Shown piece after piece: positions 56,042 to 64,000 of a stretch of DNA of 64,000 nt (position 1 is its first letter; each line of letters opens with the position of its first letter). The DNA is taken from positions 11,593,714 through 11,657,713 of the forward strand of contig NC_090964.1 in assembly GCF_040807025.1 (NCBI RefSeq), written 5' to 3'. The translations under genes and the position numbers were made by a program. This DNA is from Struthio camelus. Its lineage: Eukaryota; Chordata; Aves; Struthioniformes; Struthionidae. A model generated the notes under the pieces. That model made no database searches and was not told where the DNA came from. It saw nothing but the letters and a program-made list of their open reading frames with translations.

Positions 56042-56823
56042 CCTCTTTCCCTCTCTTTACTCTTTCCCTCTCTTTACTCTTTCCCTCTCTTTACTCTTTC
56101 CCTCTCTTTACTCTTTCCCTCTCTTTACTCTTTCCCTCTCTTTACTCTTTCCCTCTCTTTACTCTTTCCCTCTCTTTACTCTTTCCCTCTCTTTACTCTT
56201 TCCCTCTCTTTACTCTTTCCCTCTCTTTACTCTTTCCCTCTCTTTACTCTTTCCCTCTCTTTACTCTTTCCCTCTCTTTACTCTTTCCCTCTCTTTACTC
56301 TTTCCCTCTCTTTACTCTTTCCCTCTCTTTACTCTTTCCCTCTCTTTACTCTTTCCCTCTCTTTACTCTTTCCCTCTCTTTACTCTTTCCCTCTCTTTAC
56401 TCTTTCCCTCTCTTTACTCTTTCCCTCTCTTTACTCTTTCCCTCTCTTTACTCTTTCCCTCTCTTTACTCTTTCCCTCTCTTTACTCTTTCCCTCTCTTT
56501 ACTCTTTCCCTCTCTTTACTCTTTCCCTCTCTTTACTCTTTCCCTCTCTTTACTCTTTCCCTCTCTTTACTCTTTCCCTCTCTTTACTCTTTCCCTCTCT
56601 TTACTCTTTCCCTCTCTTTACTCTTTCCCTCTCTTTACTCTTTCCCTCTCTTTACTCTTTCCCTCTCTTTACTCTTTCCCTCTCTTTACTCTTTCCCTCT
56701 CTTTACTCTTTCCCTCTCTTTACTCTTTCCCTCTCTTTACTCTTTCCCTCTCTTTACTCTTTCCCTCTCTTTACTCTTTCCCTCTCTTTACTCTTTCCCT
56801 CTCTTTACTCTTTCCCTCTCTTT
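56042..56823. repeat. 17-bp tandem array, 46 copies
   Basis: Unit CTCTTTACTCTTTCCCT repeats with no visible change for about 782 bp (46 x 17). It is all pyrimidine except one A per unit. The two overlapping reading frames with a 17-residue period are artefacts of the repeat. Confidence 0.97.
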
Positions 56824-56826
56824 AGC

Positions 56827-56896
56827 ATGCTAATTGGGAGTAATCAATTATTATCCCAATTTATTCAAATAATAATTCTTTACTCCCAATTAGCAT
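56827..56896. repeat. AT-rich inverted repeat (hairpin) at the array boundary
   Basis: Arms at 56,827-56,854 and 56,869-56,896 pair at 26 of 28 positions, including perfect 17-base outer arms (ATGCTAATTGGGAGTAA and its complement), around a 14-base loop. It lies directly at the end of the 17-bp array. Confidence 0.9.
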
Positions 56897-56984
56897 CCTA
56901 ACCCTGCCACTCATTTCATTCCATATGCAAATTATTTTCCATTCTCTTATTATTTTTATTTCTTTTTATATACTACATATATAC

Positions 56985-57531
56985 ACCAAAAAACCCCCAC
57001 CCACCACCAGGGGGAGCCCCACCACACTAGGGTTACAGGAGCCATCCCACAACCACACTTCTAGGGTTAACCACTAGGGACCACACCTGCACTTAGGGTT
57101 AGAGCCACTTAGGGCTCGAGCAGGCTAGGGGTTACAGGGTCAGACCCAGGGGGGTGGAGGGTTAGGGTCTAGCTCCAGGGAGGGGTTAGGGTCAAGGAGT
57201 CAGGGCCACCCAGGGTTAGGGGGTTAGCATTAGGGGGTCACAGGTCAGGGAGCACCACTTAGGGGTTGGGGTCAGGGGAGCACATCACTACGGGTTAGGG
57301 TTAGAGGGTCAGGGTTACAGGGTAGGGGTGGGGCTGGGGGTGGCAGCACAGTTAGGGGTAGGGTCAGGGGGTTAGAGATCAGGGGTCAGGATCTAGGGTT
57401 AGAGTGCAGCACATCAGGGCCAGGGGTCAGGTGGGGGTCAGGTGGTTGGGGGTCAGGGGTCAAGGGTCAGGGTCAGGGTTAGAGGGTTAGAGTCAGGGTT
57501 AGAGGGTCAGGGGTTAGGGTCAGGGTTTGGG
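56985..57531. repeat. Degenerate subtelomeric telomere-like repeats
   Basis: GGGTTAG, GGGTCAG and GGGGTTA phrases with irregular spacing and GCACCACT or GAGCCACTTAGGG interruptions. Similarity to TTAGGG rises toward the right. This is the classic junction between subtelomere and telomere. Confidence 0.9.
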
Positions 57532-57972
57532 TTTAGGGTTTAGGGTTTAGGGTTTAGGGTTTAGGGTTTAGGGTTTAGGGTTTAGGGTCAGGGGTCAGGG
57601 GTCAGGGTCAGGGGTCAGGGTCAGGGTCAGGGTCAGGGTCAGGGTCAGGGTCAGGGTCAGGGTTTAGGGTTTAGGGTTTAGGGTTTAGGGTTTAGGGTTT
57701 AGGGTTTAGGGTTAGGGGTCAGGGTCAGGGTCAGGGTCAGGGTCAGGGTCAGGGTCAGGGTCAGGGTCAGGGTCAGGGTCAGGGTCAGGGTCAGGGTCAG
57801 GGTCAGGGTCAGGGTCAGGGTCAGGGTCAGGGTCAGGGTCAGGGTCAGGGTCAGGGTCAGGGTCAGGGTCAGGGTCAGGGTCAGGGTCAGGGTCAGGGTC
57901 AGGGTCAGGGTCAGGGTCAGGGTCAGGGTCAGGGTTTAGGGTTAGGGTCAGGGTCAGGGTCAGGGTTTAGGG
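57532..57972. repeat. Phased telomere variant blocks (TTTAGGG and TCAGGG)
   Basis: Eight TTTAGGG copies (57,532-57,587), a TCAGGG-rich block (57,588-57,662), seven TTTAGGG copies (57,663-57,711), one TTAGGGG, 36 uninterrupted TCAGGG copies (57,719-57,934), then a short mix ending with TTTAGGG at 57,966-57,972. The order of blocks is a fingerprint of this chromosome arm. Confidence 0.97.
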
Positions 57973-60900
57973 TTAGGGTTAGGGTTAGGGTTAGGGTTAG
58001 GGTTAGGGTTAGGGTTAGGGTTAGGGTTAGGGTTAGGGTTAGGGTTAGGGTTAGGGTTAGGGTTAGGGTTAGGGTTAGGGTTAGGGTTAGGGTTAGGGTT
58101 AGGGTTAGGGTTAGGGTTAGGGTTAGGGTTAGGGTTAGGGTTAGGGTTAGGGTTAGGGTTAGGGTTAGGGTTAGGGTTAGAGCCATTTAGGGTTAGGGTT
58201 AGGGTTAGGGTTAGGGTTAGGGTTAGGGTTAGGGTTAGGGTTAGGGTTAGGGTTAGGGTTAGGGTTAGGGTTAGGGTTAGGGTTAGGGTTAGGGTTAGGG
58301 TTAGGGTTAGGGTTAGGGTTAGGGTTAGGGTTAGGGTTAGGGTTAGGGTTAGGGTTAGGGTTAGGGTTAGGGTTAGGGTTAGGGTTAGGGTTAGGGTTAG
58401 GGTTAGGGTTAGGGTTAGGGTTAGGGTTAGGGTTAGGGTTAGGGTTAGGGTTAGGGTTAGGGTTAGGGTTAGGGTTAGGGTTAGGGTTAGGGTTAGGGTT
58501 AGGGTTAGGGTTAGGGTTAGGGTTAGGGTTAGGGTTAGGGTTAGGGTTAGGGTTAGGGTTAGGGTTAGGGTTAGGGTTAGGGTTAGGGTTAGGGTTAGGG
58601 TTAGGGTTAGGGTTAGGGTTAGGGTTAGGGTTAGGGTTAGGGTTAGGGTTAGGGTTAGGGTTAGGGTTAGGGTTAGGGTTAGGGTTAGGGTTAGGGTTAG
58701 GGTTAGGGTTAGGGTTAGGGTTAGGGTTAGGGTTAGGGTTAGGGTTAGGGTTAGGGTTAGGGTTAGGGTTAGGGTTAGGGTTAGGGTTAGGGTTAGGGTT
58801 AGGGTTAGGGTTAGGGTTAGGGTTAGGGTTAGGGTTAGGGTTAGGGTTAGGGTTAGGGTTAGGGTTAGGGTTAGGGTTAGGGTTAGGGTTAGGGTTAGGG
58901 TTAGGGTTAGGGTTAGGGTTAGGGTTAGGGTTAGGGTTAGGGTTAGGGTTAGGGTTAGGGTTAGGGTTAGGGTTAGGGTTAGGGTTAGGGTTAGGGTTAG
59001 GGTTAGGGTTAGGGTTAGGGTTAGGGTTAGGGTTAGGGTTAGGGTTAGGGTTAGGGTTAGGGTTAGGGTTAGGGTTAGGGTTAGGGTTAGGGTTAGGGTT
59101 AGGGTTAGGGTTAGGGTTAGGGTTAGGGTTAGGGTTAGGGTTAGGGTTAGGGTTAGGGTTAGGGTTAGGGTTAGGGTTAGGGTTAGGGTTAGGGTTAGGG
59201 TTAGGGTTAGGGTTAGGGTTAGGGTTAGGGTTAGGGTTAGGGTTAGGGTTAGGGTTAGGGTTAGGGTTAGGGTTAGGGTTAGGGTTAGGGTTAGGGTTAG
59301 GGTTAGGGTTAGGGTTAGGGTTAGGGTTAGGGTTAGGGTTAGGGTTAGGGTTAGGGTTAGGGTTAGGGTTAGGGTTAGGGTTAGGGTTAGGGTTAGGGTT
59401 AGGGTTAGGGTTAGGGTTAGGGTTAGGGTTAGGGTTAGGGTTAGGGTTAGGGTTAGGGTTAGGGTTAGGGTTAGGGTTAGGGTTAGGGTTAGGGTTAGGG
59501 TTAGGGTTAGGGTTAGGGTTAGGGTTAGGGTTAGGGTTAGGGTTAGGGTTAGGGTTAGGGTTAGGGTTAGGGTTAGGGTTAGGGTTAGGGTTAGGGTTAG
59601 GGTTAGGGTTAGGGTTAGGGTTAGGGTTAGGGTTAGGGTTAGGGTTAGGGTTAGGGTTAGGGTTAGGGTTAGGGTTAGGGTTAGGGTTAGGGTTAGGGTT
59701 AGGGTTAGGGTTAGGGTTAGGGTTAGGGTTAGGGTTAGGGTTAGGGTTAGGGTTAGGGTTAGGGTTAGGGTTAGGGTTAGGGTTAGGGTTAGGGTTAGGG
59801 TTAGGGTTAGGGTTAGGGTTAGGGTTAGGGTTAGGGTTAGGGTTAGGGTTAGGGTTAGGGTTAGGGTTAGGGTTAGGGTTAGGGTTAGGGTTAGGGTTAG
59901 GGTTAGGGTTAGGGTTAGGGTTAGGGTTAGGGTTAGGGTTAGGGTTAGGGTTAGGGTTAGGGTTAGGGTTAGGGTTAGGGTTAGGGTTAGGGTTAGGGTT
60001 AGGGTTAGGGTTAGGGTTAGGGTTAGGGTTAGGGTTAGGGTTAGGGTTAGGGTTAGGGTTAGGGTTAGGGTTAGGGTTAGGGTTAGGGTTAGGGTTAGGG
60101 TTAGGGTTAGGGTTAGGGTTAGGGTTAGGGTTAGGGTTAGGGTTAGGGTTAGGGTTAGGGTTAGGGTTAGGGTTAGGGTTAGGGTTAGGGTTAGGGTTAG
60201 GGTTAGGGTTAGGGTTAGGGTTAGGGTTAGGGTTAGGGTTAGGGTTAGGGTTAGGGTTAGGGTTAGGGTTAGGGTTAGGGTTAGGGTTAGGGTTAGGGTT
60301 AGGGTTAGGGTTAGGGTTAGGGTTAGGGTTAGGGTTAGGGTTAGGGTTAGGGTTAGGGTTAGGGTTAGGGTTAGGGTTAGGGTTAGGGTTAGGGTTAGGG
60401 TTAGGGTTAGGGTTAGGGTTAGGGTTAGGGTTAGGGTTAGGGTTAGGGTTAGGGTTAGGGTTAGGGTTAGGGTTAGGGTTAGGGTTAGGGTTAGGGTTAG
60501 GGTTAGGGTTAGGGTTAGGGTTAGGGTTAGGGTTAGGGTTAGGGTTAGGGTTAGGGTTAGGGTTAGGGTTAGGGTTAGGGTTAGGGTTAGGGTTAGGGTT
60601 AGGGTTAGGGTTAGGGTTAGGGTTAGGGTTAGGGTTAGGGTTAGGGTTAGGGTTAGGGTTAGGGTTAGGGTTAGGGTTAGGGTTAGGGTTAGGGTTAGGG
60701 TTAGGGTTAGGGTTAGGGTTAGGGTTAGGGTTAGGGTTAGGGTTAGGGTTAGGGTTAGGGTTAGGGTTAGGGTTAGGGTTAGGGTTAGGGTTAGGGTTAG
60801 GGTTAGGGTTAGGGTTAGGGTTAGGGTTAGGGTTAGGGTTAGGGTTAGGGTTAGGGTTAGGGTTAGGGTTAGGGTTAGGGTTAGGGTTAGGGTTAGGGTT

Positions 60901-63900
60901 AGGGTTAGGGTTAGGGTTAGGGTTAGGGTTAGGGTTAGGGTTAGGGTTAGGGTTAGGGTTAGGGTTAGGGTTAGGGTTAGGGTTAGGGTTAGGGTTAGGG
61001 TTAGGGTTAGGGTTAGGGTTAGGGTTAGGGTTAGGGTTAGGGTTAGGGTTAGGGTTAGGGTTAGGGTTAGGGTTAGGGTTAGGGTTAGGGTTAGGGTTAG
61101 GGTTAGGGTTAGGGTTAGGGTTAGGGTTAGGGTTAGGGTTAGGGTTAGGGTTAGGGTTAGGGTTAGGGTTAGGGTTAGGGTTAGGGTTAGGGTTAGGGTT
61201 AGGGTTAGGGTTAGGGTTAGGGTTAGGGTTAGGGTTAGGGTTAGGGTTAGGGTTAGGGTTAGGGTTAGGGTTAGGGTTAGGGTTAGGGTTAGGGTTAGGG
61301 TTAGGGTTAGGGTTAGGGTTAGGGTTAGGGTTAGGGTTAGGGTTAGGGTTAGGGTTAGGGTTAGGGTTAGGGTTAGGGTTAGGGTTAGGGTTAGGGTTAG
61401 GGTTAGGGTTAGGGTTAGGGTTAGGGTTAGGGTTAGGGTTAGGGTTAGGGTTAGGGTTAGGGTTAGGGTTAGGGTTAGGGTTAGGGTTAGGGTTAGGGTT
61501 AGGGTTAGGGTTAGGGTTAGGGTTAGGGTTAGGGTTAGGGTTAGGGTTAGGGTTAGGGTTAGGGTTAGGGTTAGGGTTAGGGTTAGGGTTAGGGTTAGGG
61601 TTAGGGTTAGGGTTAGGGTTAGGGTTAGGGTTAGGGTTAGGGTTAGGGTTAGGGTTAGGGTTAGGGTTAGGGTTAGGGTTAGGGTTAGGGTTAGGGTTAG
61701 GGTTAGGGTTAGGGTTAGGGTTAGGGTTAGGGTTAGGGTTAGGGTTAGGGTTAGGGTTAGGGTTAGGGTTAGGGTTAGGGTTAGGGTTAGGGTTAGGGTT
61801 AGGGTTAGGGTTAGGGTTAGGGTTAGGGTTAGGGTTAGGGTTAGGGTTAGGGTTAGGGTTAGGGTTAGGGTTAGGGTTAGGGTTAGGGTTAGGGTTAGGG
61901 TTAGGGTTAGGGTTAGGGTTAGGGTTAGGGTTAGGGTTAGGGTTAGGGTTAGGGTTAGGGTTAGGGTTAGGGTTAGGGTTAGGGTTAGGGTTAGGGTTAG
62001 GGTTAGGGTTAGGGTTAGGGTTAGGGTTAGGGTTAGGGTTAGGGTTAGGGTTAGGGTTAGGGTTAGGGTTAGGGTTAGGGTTAGGGTTAGGGTTAGGGTT
62101 AGGGTTAGGGTTAGGGTTAGGGTTAGGGTTAGGGTTAGGGTTAGGGTTAGGGTTAGGGTTAGGGTTAGGGTTAGGGTTAGGGTTAGGGTTAGGGTTAGGG
62201 TTAGGGTTAGGGTTAGGGTTAGGGTTAGGGTTAGGGTTAGGGTTAGGGTTAGGGTTAGGGTTAGGGTTAGGGTTAGGGTTAGGGTTAGGGTTAGGGTTAG
62301 GGTTAGGGTTAGGGTTAGGGTTAGGGTTAGGGTTAGGGTTAGGGTTAGGGTTAGGGTTAGGGTTAGGGTTAGGGTTAGGGTTAGGGTTAGGGTTAGGGTT
62401 AGGGTTAGGGTTAGGGTTAGGGTTAGGGTTAGGGTTAGGGTTAGGGTTAGGGTTAGGGTTAGGGTTAGGGTTAGGGTTAGGGTTAGGGTTAGGGTTAGGG
62501 TTAGGGTTAGGGTTAGGGTTAGGGTTAGGGTTAGGGTTAGGGTTAGGGTTAGGGTTAGGGTTAGGGTTAGGGTTAGGGTTAGGGTTAGGGTTAGGGTTAG
62601 GGTTAGGGTTAGGGTTAGGGTTAGGGTTAGGGTTAGGGTTAGGGTTAGGGTTAGGGTTAGGGTTAGGGTTAGGGTTAGGGTTAGGGTTAGGGTTAGGGTT
62701 AGGGTTAGGGTTAGGGTTAGGGTTAGGGTTAGGGTTAGGGTTAGGGTTAGGGTTAGGGTTAGGGTTAGGGTTAGGGTTAGGGTTAGGGTTAGGGTTAGGG
62801 TTAGGGTTAGGGTTAGGGTTAGGGTTAGGGTTAGGGTTAGGGTTAGGGTTAGGGTTAGGGTTAGGGTTAGGGTTAGGGTTAGGGTTAGGGTTAGGGTTAG
62901 GGTTAGGGTTAGGGTTAGGGTTAGGGTTAGGGTTAGGGTTAGGGTTAGGGTTAGGGTTAGGGTTAGGGTTAGGGTTAGGGTTAGGGTTAGGGTTAGGGTT
63001 AGGGTTAGGGTTAGGGTTAGGGTTAGGGTTAGGGTTAGGGTTAGGGTTAGGGTTAGGGTTAGGGTTAGGGTTAGGGTTAGGGTTAGGGTTAGGGTTAGGG
63101 TTAGGGTTAGGGTTAGGGTTAGGGTTAGGGTTAGGGTTAGGGTTAGGGTTAGGGTTAGGGTTAGGGTTAGGGTTAGGGTTAGGGTTAGGGTTAGGGTTAG
63201 GGTTAGGGTTAGGGTTAGGGTTAGGGTTAGGGTTAGGGTTAGGGTTAGGGTTAGGGTTAGGGTTAGGGTTAGGGTTAGGGTTAGGGTTAGGGTTAGGGTT
63301 AGGGTTAGGGTTAGGGTTAGGGTTAGGGTTAGGGTTAGGGTTAGGGTTAGGGTTAGGGTTAGGGTTAGGGTTAGGGTTAGGGTTAGGGTTAGGGTTAGGG
63401 TTAGGGTTAGGGTTAGGGTTAGGGTTAGGGTTAGGGTTAGGGTTAGGGTTAGGGTTAGGGTTAGGGTTAGGGTTAGGGTTAGGGTTAGGGTTAGGGTTAG
63501 GGTTAGGGTTAGGGTTAGGGTTAGGGTTAGGGTTAGGGTTAGGGTTAGGGTTAGGGTTAGGGTTAGGGTTAGGGTTAGGGTTAGGGTTAGGGTTAGGGTT
63601 AGGGTTAGGGTTAGGGTTAGGGTTAGGGTTAGGGTTAGGGTTAGGGTTAGGGTTAGGGTTAGGGTTAGGGTTAGGGTTAGGGTTAGGGTTAGGGTTAGGG
63701 TTAGGGTTAGGGTTAGGGTTAGGGTTAGGGTTAGGGTTAGGGTTAGGGTTAGGGTTAGGGTTAGGGTTAGGGTTAGGGTTAGGGTTAGGGTTAGGGTTAG
63801 GGTTAGGGTTAGGGTTAGGGTTAGGGTTAGGGTTAGGGTTAGGGTTAGGGTTAGGGTTAGGGTTAGGGTTAGGGTTAGGGTTAGGGTTAGGGTTAGGGTT

Positions 63901-64000
63901 AGGGTTAGGGTTAGGGTTAGGGTTAGGGTTAGGGTTAGGGTTAGGGTTAGGGTTAGGGTTAGGGTTAGGGTTAGGGTTAGGGTTAGGGTTAGGGTTAGGG
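57973..64000 (+). repeat. Canonical telomere (TTAGGG)n
   Basis: Thirty-four TTAGGG copies (57,973-58,176), a 16-base interruption (58,177-58,192), then 968 copies with no change that I can see up to the final base. The G-rich strand runs 5' to 3' to the right, so the chromosome end lies at or beyond position 64,000. Confidence 0.98.

Noticed and set aside
56010..56901. Plus-strand open frames of 271 and 294 codons with a 17-residue period
   Set aside because: They are translations of the 17-bp array; 17 bp in three frames gives the 17-residue period.
57929..58186. Minus-strand frame rich in Leu-Thr
   Set aside because: Translation of the telomeric repeat complement.

Overview
This window is a vertebrate chromosome end and most likely avian. 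It carries one recognisable protein-coding gene, a connexin best matched to GJA9, at 439-1992 on the minus strand. About 50 kb of subtelomeric repeats follow, then about 6 kb of near-perfect TTAGGG running to the last base. The TTAGGG strand reads left to right, so the right edge points to the chromosome tip. A bird is inferred from the GC- and CpG-rich, repeat-dense, gene-poor terminus and the absence of recognisable mammalian interspersed repeats. No single marker fixes the species.

Layout. 1-7 kb is AT-rich DNA holding GJA9. 7.2-8.4 kb is a CpG island. 7.8-10.8 kb and 18.1-22.5 kb are two diverged, partly shuffled copies of one segment; each has a CpG-island first-exon candidate, a decayed retrovirus-like pol fragment and a 69-nt exon-like piece. 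Between them lies an array of 65 units of 76 bp (12,553-17,474), each with a palindromic GCGCATGCGC (NRF1-type) box, flanked by diverged older units. A third CpG-rich region (26.6-27.35 kb) leads into about eight copies of a 61-bp repeat with ETS-, YY1- and ZNF143-like motifs. From 29 to 44 kb is a layered satellite of 81-bp monomers, diverged at both edges and organised in the core (32.1-42.5 kb) into 245-bp trimers and longer variants.

From 44.4 to 55.6 kb the plus strand looks like a noncoding gene made of tandem duplications. It has a TATA-like/Inr promoter, about five 1.5-2.2-kb repeats each carrying short exon-like modules with good acceptors and donors and very short introns, and a terminal exon with two AATAAA signals. 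Each repeat holds a different minisatellite in the same slot. It would be transcribed toward the telomere, the sense direction of TERRA-type RNA.

From 56.0 kb come 46 copies of a 17-bp pyrimidine repeat, an AT-rich hairpin, degenerate telomere-like DNA, phased blocks of TTTAGGG and TCAGGG, and canonical TTAGGG from 57,973 to 64,000. Functional readings of the repeats are inference. The periods, copy counts and motifs were read from the sequence by eye.
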